From assembly GCF_036895565.1 (NCBI RefSeq), contig NZ_CP145904.1:2604001-2668000 (forward strand): a DNA stretch of 64,000 bases, given 5' to 3'. The position numbers and the translations under genes are program-made. The DNA comes from Flavobacterium sp. KS-LB2. Lineage in GTDB: Bacteria > Bacteroidota > Bacteroidia > Flavobacteriales > Flavobacteriaceae. The notes under the pieces were generated by a model that ran no database searches, was not told the origin of the DNA, and worked only from the letters and a program-made list of their open reading frames with translations. Within the stretch, counting starts at the first letter, position 1, and the number at the start of each line of letters is the position of its first letter. Of this stretch, positions 34,432-42,659 are shown piece after piece.

Positions 34432-35832
34432 ATGAAAAATTTTTCAACACTATTTTTAGTTTCCCTGTTGAGCGGAGTAGTAACACTAGGTTCATACAAG
34501 TTATTATTTGACACTAATGGTTATTTTTCTAATGATAAAGACTCTTTGGTAACAACAGCATCCAACTCTTACGGAAAAAAAGTAGGATTGTCATCGGATG
34601 TACTTGATTTTACTGAAGCTGCAGAAAAAACCATTCATACAGTCGTCCATGTAAAAAACGTTTCTCGAAGAACAATTACAAACCCCATTTTAGAATATTT
34701 TTATGGGTATAAAGGCGGACAATCCCAAGAACAAGTAGGAACAGGTTCTGGCGTAATCATCTCTGAGGACGGTTATATTGTGACCAACAATCACGTGATT
34801 AAAGGCGCATCAGAAATTGAAATTACCCTGAATAACAAAAAATCATATCAAGCAAAGCTCATTGGAACCGATTCTAAAATGGATATTGCTTTATTAAAAA
34901 TTGATGCGAATGAGAAATTACCGTATACTGTTTTTGCCAATTCTGATTCGGTTAAAGTGGGCGAATGGGTTTTGGCTGTCGGAAATCCATATAATCTAAC
35001 CTCCACGGTAACCGCTGGTATTGTTTCAGCGAAAGCCAGAGATTTAGACACCAGCGGAATCCAGTCTTTCATACAAACAGATGCTGCGGTGAATCCAGGA
35101 AACAGTGGTGGCGCCTTAGTCAACACGCGTGGTGAACTGATAGGAATCAACACGATGATTTCCTCTATGACTGGTTCTTATGTAGGCTATTCGTTTGCAG
35201 TTCCTTCGAATATTGCCCGAAAAATTATCGAGGATCTTATGGAATTTGGGAATGTGCAACGCGGAATTCTTGGCGTTGAAGGAGGCGAACTGAACAGCAT
35301 TACGTCCAAAGAATTAGGAATTACGCAAACACAGGGATTCTACATTAATAAGGTAACTAAAAATTCTGGTGCCGAAAAATCTGGACTTACAAAAGGCGAT
35401 GTTATCATTAAATTAGACGAGCAAAATATAGCAACATTTGCTGATCTTTCTGGTTACATCAATACCAAAAGGCCAAATGACAAAGTACAAGTGACGTTTA
35501 TGAGAGATGGCAAAACCAAAATTGTACCTGTTGTACTGAGTAAAAATGAATTTTTTAATGCGGAGTTTAAAGGTATCGAGTTAGAAAACATTGAAGCTGC
35601 TGACAAAAAGAAATTCAAAATTGATTATGGCGTACGAATTAAGTCTATAAACAGCCAAAACTTAAAGCAATATGAAGACGAGTTGCTAGGCAATATCATC
35701 TTGAGTATTGACAATGTAAAAGCTACCGATGTAGAAACCGTTTCTAAACTTTTAAGTAAAAAAGAAGAAAACCAAACGGTACGCATTGAAATGATTAATA
35801 AAAATGGAGAAGTAATGCGCGTGATTCTCTGA
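34432..35832 (+). CDS. HtrA/Deg-family periplasmic serine protease
   Basis: 466 aa. An N-terminal signal or anchor segment (about 5-25) leads to the trypsin-like domain: His in TNNHVIKGASE (about 121), Asp in SKMDIALLKID, Ser in NPGNSGGALVN (about 225). Two PDZ domains follow (about 275-370, with RGILGVEG, and 380-466). This is the DegP/DegQ layout: a protease-chaperone for misfolded envelope proteins. Monocistronic between dapF (divergent) and gapA, with its own terminator. Confidence 0.93.
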   Translation: MKNFSTLFLVSLLSGVVTLGSYKLLFDTNGYFSNDKDSLVTTASNSYGKKVGLSSDVLDFTEAAEKTIHTVVHVKNVSRRTITNPILEYFYGYKGGQSQEQVGTGSGVIISEDGYIVTNNHVIKGASEIEITLNNKKSYQAKLIGTDSKMDIALLKIDANEKLPYTVFANSDSVKVGEWVLAVGNPYNLTSTVTAGIVSAKARDLDTSGIQSFIQTDAAVNPGNSGGALVNTRGELIGINTMISSMTGSYVGYSFAVPSNIARKIIEDLMEFGNVQRGILGVEGGELNSITSKELGITQTQGFYINKVTKNSGAEKSGLTKGDVIIKLDEQNIATFADLSGYINTKRPNDKVQVTFMRDGKTKIVPVVLSKNEFFNAEFKGIELENIEAADKKKFKIDYGVRIKSINSQNLKQYEDELLGNIILSIDNVKATDVETVSKLLSKKEENQTVRIEMINKNGEVMRVIL

Positions 35833-35855
35833 CGCATCTCTTTTTTTTTGAAACC

Positions 35856-35886
35856 AAAGCCATCTTGTAAACCAAGGTGGCTTTTT
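35856..35886 (+). terminator. Rho-independent terminator of the HtrA gene
   Basis: AAAGCCATCTTG / CAAGGTGGCTTT, a 12-bp stem with one T-G pair, then TTTTTA. Confidence 0.8.
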
Positions 35887-35934
35887 ATTTTACAAATAAT
35901 TCTTAAAATACGTTACGAAATCGATTGAAATGGG

Positions 35935-35942
35935 TACTTTTG
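35935..35942 (+). promoter_or_regulatory. Putative -7 element (TACTTTTG) of the GAPDH gene
   Basis: TACTTTTG 47 nt before the start codon. No obvious TTTG at -33. Confidence 0.45.
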
Positions 35943-35989
35943 CGCAAATTTTAAAAAATACAATCACTTATTTTCATTAAATTTTCAAC

Positions 35990-37438
35990 ATGGCAACCAC
36001 AACTTTATACGAAAAAGAAGTTTCTTTTCAAGCCGACAGGCGACGTGCAGGAGTAAAATTGATTAAAATCATCAGCGATTTATGGTATGATAAATCCATT
36101 GAGATGGTTTTATTCCGCAACCAATTAATTGATAGAAATGTCAGTGATATTATCAACCTACATGAATATGCAGCTGAATTTGTGGGCAAACCCATTTCAG
36201 TATTTGATTCGGTTAAAATTGCAAAAGCGATTTTAGAATTGAATTTACTTCCAGCTAAATTAGACATTGGTAAACTTACCTATGAATTTGGTTTAGAAGA
36301 GGATAAATATCCAGATGCTAAATATTTTGTTATTGACAAACTTAAAAATGCAAAAGATTCTGAGGAAGTACAGCCTAAAGATGTGGTGCTGTATGGTTTT
36401 GGTCGTATTGGTCGATTATTAGCCAGAGAACTCATGTCTAAAACTGGAAAAGGAAGTCAATTGCGTTTGCGTGCAATAGTTACCCGCGATAAAAATGACG
36501 CAACTTCGCTTGAAAAAAGAGCATCCTTATTGCGCTATGATTCAATTCACGGTGATTTTCAAGGTTCAGTAACTGCTGATCCTGAAAACAATGCTTTGAT
36601 TATTAACGGAACAACCGTTCACGTGATAACGGCAAATGGTCCAGAAGAAATTGATTATACACACTACGGAATTGATAATGCATTGGTAATTGACAACACA
36701 GGCGCTTTTACGACACACGAAGCATTGAGCCGCCATTTAGTTTCCAAAGGTGCCGACAAAGTATTACTTACCGCTCCCGGAAAAGGAGTTCCAAATATTG
36801 TTCATGGCGTAAACCACAACGAATACAATCCGGATGAAATCAACATTTTTTCTGCGGCGTCGTGCACCACAAATGCCATCACGCCAATCTTAAAAGCTGT
36901 CGAAGATACTCTGGGAGTTGTAAAAGGGCATTTAGAAACCATTCACGCCTACACTAACGACCAAAATCTTGTAGATAACATGCACAAGAAATACCGTCGT
37001 GGAAGAGCTGCAGCTTTGAATATGGTGATTACCGAAACAGGTGCTGGAAGCGCTGTTGCAAAAGCATTACCGTCATTAGAAGGAAAATTAACTTCAAATG
37101 CGATTCGCGTGCCGGTTCCTAACGGTTCCTTAGTGGTTTTGAATCTGGAAGTTTCAAGAACAACTTCAATTCAAGAAATCAATGCCATCATGAAAAAATA
37201 CGCATTGGAAGGCGAATTGGTTGAGCAAATAAAATACTCGATGAATAACGAGTTGGTTTCGTCGGATATCGTTGGTACATCGCAACCTGCTATTTATGAC
37301 AGTAATGCCACAATCGTTTCAAAAGATGGAAAAAATATCGTGTTATACATTTGGTATGATAACGAATACGGATACAGCCACCAAGTAATCCGATTGGCAA
37401 AATACATTGCTAAAGTAAGACGTTTTACGTACTACTAG
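35990..37438 (+). CDS. gap: Glyceraldehyde-3-phosphate dehydrogenase, long form with N-terminal extension
   Basis: 482 aa against about 335 for ordinary GAPDH. The Rossmann domain begins only near residue 132 (VVLYGFGRIGRLLAREL). The catalytic Cys is in SAASCTTNAITP (Cys292), His is in HAYTNDQNLVDN, and the C-terminal WYDNEYGYSHQV is standard. The 130-residue helical N-terminal extension has no motif I recognise. Long GAPDHs of this kind are known from Bacteroidota genomes. It catalyses the oxidative phosphorylation step of glycolysis or its reverse. Single gene with its own -7 element and terminator. Confidence 0.92.
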   Translation: MATTTLYEKEVSFQADRRRAGVKLIKIISDLWYDKSIEMVLFRNQLIDRNVSDIINLHEYAAEFVGKPISVFDSVKIAKAILELNLLPAKLDIGKLTYEFGLEEDKYPDAKYFVIDKLKNAKDSEEVQPKDVVLYGFGRIGRLLARELMSKTGKGSQLRLRAIVTRDKNDATSLEKRASLLRYDSIHGDFQGSVTADPENNALIINGTTVHVITANGPEEIDYTHYGIDNALVIDNTGAFTTHEALSRHLVSKGADKVLLTAPGKGVPNIVHGVNHNEYNPDEINIFSAASCTTNAITPILKAVEDTLGVVKGHLETIHAYTNDQNLVDNMHKKYRRGRAAALNMVITETGAGSAVAKALPSLEGKLTSNAIRVPVPNGSLVVLNLEVSRTTSIQEINAIMKKYALEGELVEQIKYSMNNELVSSDIVGTSQPAIYDSNATIVSKDGKNIVLYIWYDNEYGYSHQVIRLAKYIAKVRRFTYY

Positions 37439-37530
37439 CCTACCGTTTACAGGTTGTGGATTGTGGTAGTATTTTTTTAGTTTTAGTTTTAGCCATTAGT
37501 TTTACAACAACCCAACCTGAATTCAATAGA

Positions 37531-37568
37531 AAATCCGTCGCGTTATCACAACGAGACGGATTTTTTTT
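37531..37568 (+). terminator. Rho-independent terminator of the GAPDH gene
   Basis: A 14-bp stem AAATCCGTCGCGTT / AACGAGACGGATTT with one mismatch, followed by T8. Shortly after (37609-37629) is a short stretch like the GCCACAGATnACnCGGATTAAA phrase common in Bacteroidota intergenic DNA. Confidence 0.85.
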
Positions 37569-37713
37569 ATTTAAGCTTTTTTGTTATTCTACCGAATTTA
37601 GCCACAGATGACGCGGATTAAACGGATTTTAACTGCTTTCCAAAAAGTTATATTTAAAAATTCGATTTAACATCCACAAATTAATAATTCATAACTCATA
37701 ATTTTTAAAAAAA

Positions 37714-39120
37714 CTATTCCTTAGCTTTCGTCAAATAATACACTGGAATACCTATTAGCATGATCAAAACGCCCCAGCCACATGTAGATGGTTTTGTATA
37801 CAATAACGCCATGCAAATTGCCACCGTAATTAAAATATACAGTGCTGGCAGTAACGGATAACCAAAGGCCTTATACGGACGCTCTGCATTTGGCATTTTT
37901 TTACGTAAAATAAAAATCCCATAAATGGTTAAGATGTAAAATATCAAAACAATAATTACCACAAAATCCAACAAATCTCCGTATTTCCCTGTCAGACACA
38001 AAGCCGAAGCCCAGATACACTGCGCCCAAATAGACCATGCAGGAACACTTGCTTTATTCAGTTGGGCCGCTTTCTTAAAAAACAAACCATCCTGAGCCAT
38101 CGTATAATAAACCCTAGCACCAGCCATAATCAAACCATTGTTACACGCAAAAGTCGAAATCATAATCATCACAGCAATAATCAAAGTTCCCACCGATCCA
38201 AAAATAGTTTGCGAAGCAACCACCGCCACACGATCCGATTCAGCAGTAGCAATATCAAACAAAGGCACTACTGCCAAGTACATCACATTGGCTAAAATAT
38301 AAATTACACTTACAATCAAGGTTCCCAAAAACAAACTCAAGCCCACATTCCGTTTTGGGTTTTTAATTTCACCCGCAATAAAAGTTACTCCTTCCCAAGC
38401 CACGCTCGAAAATTGCGAACCCACAAAGGCCGCCGAAATACCACTAATTAATGCCAAACCACCAATAGGCAACCACTCGCCAGTATCTACATTCAGGCTT
38501 TGAGCTGACCAAGCGTTGGCCCAATTCGCATCCCAAACTGCTCCATCCGCAGCAATAAAACCAAAAACAATCAAACCCGCTAGCGAGAGCACTTTGACCA
38601 CCGTAAGCACCGTTTGTAAAATCTTAGAGTTTTTCACCCCGCGACTGTTCACATAACTCAACAAAATAATCGTAAAAATAGAAACAAGCTGAGCCGCATT
38701 GAGTTTGAAATCCCCTATTTCATATAAAATATTTTTATCACTTAAAGGTGCGTATAAATAGGCGGCAAACTTAGCAAAAGCGACACCCACGGCAGCAATG
38801 GTACCGGTTTGAATCACGGCAAAAAAGCTCCAACCGTACAAGAAACCCACCAGTTTCCCGTACGCTTCCTTGATGTACACATATTGACCACCCGCTTTAG
38901 GAAACATCGCGCTCAACTCGCCATAACTCACGGCGGCAATCACCGTAATAGCGCCCGTAAGCACCCACATAGCAATCAACCAACCGGCAGATCCCAACTG
39001 GCGAACCATATCCGAACTTACAATAAATATCCCGGAACCTATCATAGAACCCACCACAAGCATGGTTCCGTCGAGTAATCCTAATTCTCTTTTAAAATCG
39101 TCTGGTTTTTGGTCTTCCAT
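37714..39120 (-). CDS. APC-family amino acid permease
   Basis: 468 aa, about 12 membrane helices. The first helix carries GTMLVVGSMIGSGIFIVSSD, the G-S-G-I-F substrate-binding motif of the APC superfamily, and FPKAGGQYVYIKEAYG follows helix 2, typical of LAT/APA-type carriers. The C-terminal part RKKMPNAERPYKAFGYPLLP is also family-specific. It moves amino acids across the inner membrane; exact substrate not resolved. Stands alone on the minus strand. Confidence 0.92.
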   Translation of the reverse strand: MEDQKPDDFKRELGLLDGTMLVVGSMIGSGIFIVSSDMVRQLGSAGWLIAMWVLTGAITVIAAVSYGELSAMFPKAGGQYVYIKEAYGKLVGFLYGWSFFAVIQTGTIAAVGVAFAKFAAYLYAPLSDKNILYEIGDFKLNAAQLVSIFTIILLSYVNSRGVKNSKILQTVLTVVKVLSLAGLIVFGFIAADGAVWDANWANAWSAQSLNVDTGEWLPIGGLALISGISAAFVGSQFSSVAWEGVTFIAGEIKNPKRNVGLSLFLGTLIVSVIYILANVMYLAVVPLFDIATAESDRVAVVASQTIFGSVGTLIIAVMIMISTFACNNGLIMAGARVYYTMAQDGLFFKKAAQLNKASVPAWSIWAQCIWASALCLTGKYGDLLDFVVIIVLIFYILTIYGIFILRKKMPNAERPYKAFGYPLLPALYILITVAICMALLYTKPSTCGWGVLIMLIGIPVYYLTKAKE

Positions 39121-39222
39121 ATTTTTTTTTGGTTTAAGGTTTTGGGGTTTTGGTTTTAGTTGGCTAAAGATATACTTTTTTTAGAAATTTCATAAAAAGG
39201 ATGGAAAAAGTGAGATTGTTCC

Positions 39223-39342
39223 TTTGGGCGTGACCCTGCAGCAGCTTTGTCGTTCCTCCTCGCCACTTTGGGTCGGGCGGTACGCTGTATCTTTATTTTC
39301 TTAAAGAAAGAAAATAAAGGATGCCGCTTCCCTCCCTCACGC
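39223..39342. repeat. GC-richer hairpin-cored intergenic element (second family)
   Basis: Visibly richer in G+C than its surroundings. The right part has conserved-looking flanks GGGCGGTACGCTGTAT and GGATGCCGCTTCCCTCCCTC around a perfect 12-bp hairpin (CTTTATTTTCTT 39291-39302, AAGAAAATAAAG 39308-39319). I recall similar sequences as dispersed elements in other Flavobacterium genomes, but only one copy is present here. A 62-codon ORF across it on minus is not believable as a gene. The rest of the gap (39343-39501) is AT-rich and holds nothing I can identify. Confidence 0.6.
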
Positions 39343-39501
39343 AAACCGAAATAATTATAACGTTTATTCTTTTCAATAAAAATTGTAAGAAAAACTTAAT
39401 ATATTTGAGAAAATATAAAGCACAATTCAATAGCGACAATCTACCCATATTTGGGTGCATACACGAAGGTTTGCTTTGGCAATATATAAGTTAGATATAT
39501 T

Positions 39502-40524
39502 ATGAAAAAACTACAAACGACATTATTTTTATTGCTTTTAATCCAAATAAGTTTTGGACAGAAACTAAATATAATAAATAATCAAGCTATTCAATTCAGT
39601 ATCAAAAAAGAAAAGGATACTATCAATTTTGTATTAATCGATACTAATTTAGACGAAATAAAACCTATTTTTTTATTTTGTCAAGGTTCTTTGCCAATGC
39701 CATTATTCGTAAAACCAGCAAAAGAAAATATATGGATGATTGGCGGTGGAATAACAAATTTCGACATAAATGAAATAAAAAAGAACTATCATTTAATTGT
39801 CATTTCAATGCCGAAAACTCCTGTAATTGTTAATGAAAAAAACTTAAATAAATCTTATTGCTATATTCCAAATGTAGAAGAACCCGATGAATTTGATAAG
39901 GAATATGTAAAAGCAGATTTTTTAGAGAATTATGAATATAGAGCAGAAAAAGTTTTAAATTTTTTGCGAAGACAGAAATGGGTAGATAATTCAAAATTAG
40001 TAGTTGCTGGACATTCTCAAGGTTCTAAAGTTGCAACACTTATTGCTTTAAACAACAAGAAAGTTACACATTTGGGATTATTTGGTGCAAACCCATTTGG
40101 AAGAATTGACCAAAACATTAGAAACTATAGAAAGGAAGCCGAAAGAAAAGAAATCACTTGGGAAAAAGCTAATGAATATATCGAAAACACATATCAAATG
40201 TATAGAGAAGCTTATAATAAAGAAACTTTAAAAGAAAATCCAAATTTATTAGCTTGGAAATCTTTCTCAAGACCATTATTAAATGATTGGTTACAAATCA
40301 AAATACCTACTTATTTAGCTTATGGAACAAATGATATTGCTTCTGATTTATGTGATTTAGTTCCTTTATTTTATATCCAAAACGCAAAAGATAATTTAAC
40401 ATATAAAAGATACTTAAACTTAGAACATAACTTTTTTGAAGTTAATGATAATGGAAGAGCAAATTACGAAAAAGAACATTGGAAAGAAGTTATGAATGAG
40501 TTTATAAATTGGACGAAAAAATAA
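39502..40524 (+). CDS. Secreted alpha/beta hydrolase
   Basis: 340 aa, AT-rich compared with its neighbours. The signal peptide is MKKLQTTLFLLLLIQISFGQ. The nucleophile elbow VVAGHSQGSK (Ser about 175), a candidate Asp in YGTNDIASD and His in LNLEHNFFE complete a triad. It is probably an esterase or peptidase acting in the periplasm or outside; substrate unknown. It is flanked by repeat-like DNA on both sides (39223-39342 and 40569-40784) with no operon partner, which suggests an acquired gene. Confidence 0.82.
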   Translation: MKKLQTTLFLLLLIQISFGQKLNIINNQAIQFSIKKEKDTINFVLIDTNLDEIKPIFLFCQGSLPMPLFVKPAKENIWMIGGGITNFDINEIKKNYHLIVISMPKTPVIVNEKNLNKSYCYIPNVEEPDEFDKEYVKADFLENYEYRAEKVLNFLRRQKWVDNSKLVVAGHSQGSKVATLIALNNKKVTHLGLFGANPFGRIDQNIRNYRKEAERKEITWEKANEYIENTYQMYREAYNKETLKENPNLLAWKSFSRPLLNDWLQIKIPTYLAYGTNDIASDLCDLVPLFYIQNAKDNLTYKRYLNLEHNFFEVNDNGRANYEKEHWKEVMNEFINWTKK

Positions 40525-40568
40525 ATACATCTGCCAACAGCCATTTTGAGCTAGCTGGAGCTCCCACT

Positions 40569-40597
40569 GGCGCTCGTTTGCAACGAGTGCCTTTTTT
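40569..40597 (+). terminator. Hairpin with T-tract after the hydrolase gene
   Basis: GGCGCTCGTT, TGC loop, AACGAGTGCC (one G-T pair), then TTTTTT. It can terminate the hydrolase transcript, but its GTTTGCAAC centre is shared with palindromes nearby, so it may be a repeat of extragenic palindrome type. Confidence 0.7.
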
Positions 40598-40609
40598 AAT
40601 TTAGAGCAC

Positions 40610-40633
40610 AATCGTAGCGTTTGCAACGCGATT
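40610..40633. repeat. Palindrome with GCGTTTGCAACGC core
   Basis: AATCG-TA-GCGTT, TGC loop, AACGC-GATT. Same loop and core as the hairpin at 40569-40591. Confidence 0.6.
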
Positions 40634-40695
40634 ACTATATCTTTATGCATTCATTCCCCACAAATAGGAGTAAATAAATAACTAATAAACTAAAT

Positions 40696-40721
40696 GCGAT
40701 TGCTTCGTTCCTCGCAATGAC
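40696..40721. repeat. Short palindromic repeat, GCGATTGC ... GCAATGAC type
   Basis: GCGATTGC and GCAAT arms around TTCGTTCCTC. I recall this phrase as widely scattered in bacterial intergenic DNA; only one copy is in the window. Confidence 0.45.
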
Positions 40722-40730
40722 TGCAGTACC

Positions 40731-40784
40731 ACCGCGCGAATATGCCACAATAGTTAGTTCAGTTTGGCAAACTGTGCCCACAAT
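40731..40784 (+). repeat. 54-bp direct repeat flanking the hydroxyacid dehydrogenase gene, copy 1
   Basis: Gap-free alignment with 41727-41780: 44 of 54 positions identical by my count. It begins ACCGCGC and ends GCCCACAAT, with an inner palindrome CAGTTTG-G-CAAACTG (40760-40774). Confidence 0.75.
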
Positions 40785-40804
40785 GAACAAATAATACACT
40801 AATT

Positions 40805-41665
40805 ATGAGTAAATTAAAATTAGGATGGACAGGTCTTGGCAACATGGGAAATCCAATGGTGATGAACCTGCTCAAAGCGGGTTTTGAAGTAACTGTCTTC
40901 AATCGTACCAAAGAGAAAGAAGCGCCATTACTGGCTGCAGGAGCAAAATCAGCAAGCAGTTTGCAAGAAATAATGAAAACTTGCGACGTCGTTTTGACGA
41001 TGTTATCCAATGACGCAGCTGTCAAAGAAGTTTTTGAGGGACCAACAGGTCTATTGTCTAAATCCAATTCGGGCAAAACCATCATCAATATGAGTACGGT
41101 TGCTCCAGAAACCTCGCGTTATTTAAACACCATTTGCAACCAAAATCAAATACATTTTATAGATGCTCCCGTTTCTGGAAGTGTAAAACCGGCACAAGAC
41201 GGAACATTGGTCATTCTTGTAGGTGCATCAAATGAAGACTACGAAGTAGCGAAACCCATATTTGACGTTTTGGGTAAAATTGCGATTCACGTAGGCGAAC
41301 CTGGCGTGGCAAGTTCGGCTAAGTTAGCCATCAATTACTTATTGGGATTGAATCTTCAAGGCATAGCCGAAACGGTTCTATTTGCCGAGAAAAACGGCGT
41401 AAGCAAAGAAGACATGCTCAACATTATCAACCAAGGTGCTTGTGGCAACGGAATTACGAATATCAAAACGCCTTCCATTCTGAACGATTCTTATCCGGCA
41501 GCATTTGCGTTGAAACATTTAGTCAAAGATTTAAGACTGGCCAAAGAAGCCGGACTCGATTCGCCACTCATTCACCCTTTGTATGATAGTTACGCCGCAG
41601 CAGAACAAAAAGGATTGGGCGATCAAGATGTGATGGCAATTATCAGCAGTTTGAAGGATAAATAG
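40805..41665 (+). CDS. Beta-hydroxyacid dehydrogenase (3-hydroxyisobutyrate dehydrogenase / GLYR type)
   Basis: 286 aa. The N-terminal Rossmann motif is GWTGLGNMGNPMVMNLLKAG, then VFNRTKEKE (Arg/Thr suggests NADP preference), the substrate block FIDAPVSGSVKPAQDGTL, the catalytic Lys in SAKLAINYLLG, and a C-terminal all-helical domain (about 165-286). The family includes 3-hydroxyisobutyrate, tartronate semialdehyde and succinic semialdehyde (GLYR) reductases. The gene is bracketed by a 54-bp direct repeat, which is unusual. No operon partner. Confidence 0.88.
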   Translation: MSKLKLGWTGLGNMGNPMVMNLLKAGFEVTVFNRTKEKEAPLLAAGAKSASSLQEIMKTCDVVLTMLSNDAAVKEVFEGPTGLLSKSNSGKTIINMSTVAPETSRYLNTICNQNQIHFIDAPVSGSVKPAQDGTLVILVGASNEDYEVAKPIFDVLGKIAIHVGEPGVASSAKLAINYLLGLNLQGIAETVLFAEKNGVSKEDMLNIINQGACGNGITNIKTPSILNDSYPAAFALKHLVKDLRLAKEAGLDSPLIHPLYDSYAAAEQKGLGDQDVMAIISSLKDK

Positions 41666-41726
41666 TATTTGATATTAAGTCTTATTTTTTAAAACCTTTT
41701 CACAAACAATAATTTAAATCGTCCCG

Positions 41727-41780
41727 ACCGCGCCAATATTCCACTGTTGTTAGCGTAGTTTTGCAAACTGCGCCCACAAT
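41727..41780 (+). repeat. 54-bp direct repeat flanking the hydroxyacid dehydrogenase gene, copy 2
   Basis: Same as 40731-40784 at about 81% identity. Its right half is a long imperfect palindrome (TGTTAGCGTAGTTTTG against TGTGGGCGCAGTTTGC read from the other strand). It ends 29 bp before a remnant resembling a RAYT transposase. Confidence 0.75.
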
Positions 41781-41809
41781 AGTGAGCAAAAAATACAAGT
41801 AACATAAAA

Positions 41810-41884
41810 ATGTCTACAAGGTATAAAGTCAAGACAACCGAAGATCACTATTTTAGTTTCGCTAGAAATTATGCCTCATTATAA
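41810..41884 (+). pseudogene. N-terminal remnant resembling a REP-associated tyrosine transposase (RAYT)
   Basis: 24 codons, MSTRYKVKTTEDHYFSFARN and so on, then TAA. The spacing M-S-x-K/R-Y-K followed by Y-F at 14-15 is that of Bacteroidota TnpA-REP (IS200/IS605-like) proteins as I remember them. The HUH motif and catalytic Tyr are missing and nothing further of the gene follows before DUF2721. Weak because so short, but the neighbouring palindromic repeats fit. The remainder of the 530-bp gap (41885-42195) is AT-rich, with one 39-codon ORF (41934-42053) I cannot support. Confidence 0.4.
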
Positions 41885-42195
41885 AATGAGCTAGAATTGA
41901 TTTTATTGGGTTTGTTTTTGATGCTTAATTACAATGGATACAGTTACTAATAGTAATCGGATGAGATATAGATCCAGTTCAATTGCAAACTTTGAAAATA
42001 GAATTAACAAAAGACTCGACTATATTAAATTACAGAATCGAGCATTGGAATAAATAAAAAATCCCTAAGTACTCACTTAAACGAGTCAGATTGGTATTAA
42101 AACCCAAAGACAAAAGTTTGCCGTTTTTTTGCCGCTACTAATCAAAGTTATAAAAAAAGATAACGACCTTTGAAACTCAATTCAATCTTAAATTT

Positions 42196-42588
42196 ATGAT
42201 TTTACAAATAGAAACTCCTGCCTTACTTTTTGGTGCTACTTCCTTAATTCTTCTGGCCTACACCAATCGGTTTTTGACTATTGCCACAATTGTAAGAGGA
42301 CTTAAAAAAACGTACAAGGAAAAAGAGAATAACATGATTTTATTAGAAATCAAAAATCTGAACTTGCGCTTAACATTAATTCGAAATATGCAAATGGCAG
42401 GCGTTTTGAGTCTATTTCTATCTGTTTTTGCAATGCTACTATTGTTCTTAGAACAACAAACCGCTGGAATTTATCTTTTTGGGCTGAGTTTATTGGGACT
42501 ATTGATTTCGTTGGGATTATCATTTTGGGAAATCAGTATTTCTGTAAATGCTTTGCGATTGCATTTGAGCGATTTGATTCAGAAATAA
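42196..42588 (+). CDS. DUF2721 family membrane protein
   Basis: 130 aa. Three membrane segments: about 6-22, 70-90 (MAGVLSLFLSVFAMLLLFLE) and 94-115. The cytosolic part between the first two (RGLKKTYKEKE and IKNLNLRLTLIRNMQ) has the conserved R..LIR.. pattern of DUF2721. Function unknown. Convergent with the outer-membrane receptor gene, with a long shared terminator between them. Confidence 0.82.
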   Translation: MILQIETPALLFGATSLILLAYTNRFLTIATIVRGLKKTYKEKENNMILLEIKNLNLRLTLIRNMQMAGVLSLFLSVFAMLLLFLEQQTAGIYLFGLSLLGLLISLGLSFWEISISVNALRLHLSDLIQK

Positions 42589-42607
42589 TGTTTCAAAAAA
42601 GACATAA

Positions 42608-42643
42608 AAAAAGAGCTGTAAAATCGATTTTACAGCTCTTTTT
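42608..42643. terminator. Bidirectional terminator between DUF2721 and the TonB-type receptor
   Basis: A perfect 36-nt palindrome with 18-bp arms (AAAAAGAGCTGTAAAATC and its complement) centred on ATCGAT, with A and T runs at both ends. Confidence 0.9.
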
Positions 42644-42659
42644 ATAGTTACAGAAAACG

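Noticed and set aside
39156..39344. 62-codon minus-strand ORF with many Arg and Lys
   Set aside because: It lies across the GC-richer hairpin element, has no homology-like pattern, and its composition follows the repeat.
40696..41780. Integron attC site or gene cassette around the hydroxyacid dehydrogenase gene
   Set aside because: The 54-bp repeats lack proper RYYYAAC/GTTRRRY core sites at their ends and no integrase is present.
41934..42053. 39-codon plus-strand ORF (starts MDTVTNSNRMRYRSSS)
   Set aside because: Too short, no motif, no promoter element, and in a gap that already holds relic DNA. It could be a fragment of a lost gene but I cannot name one.
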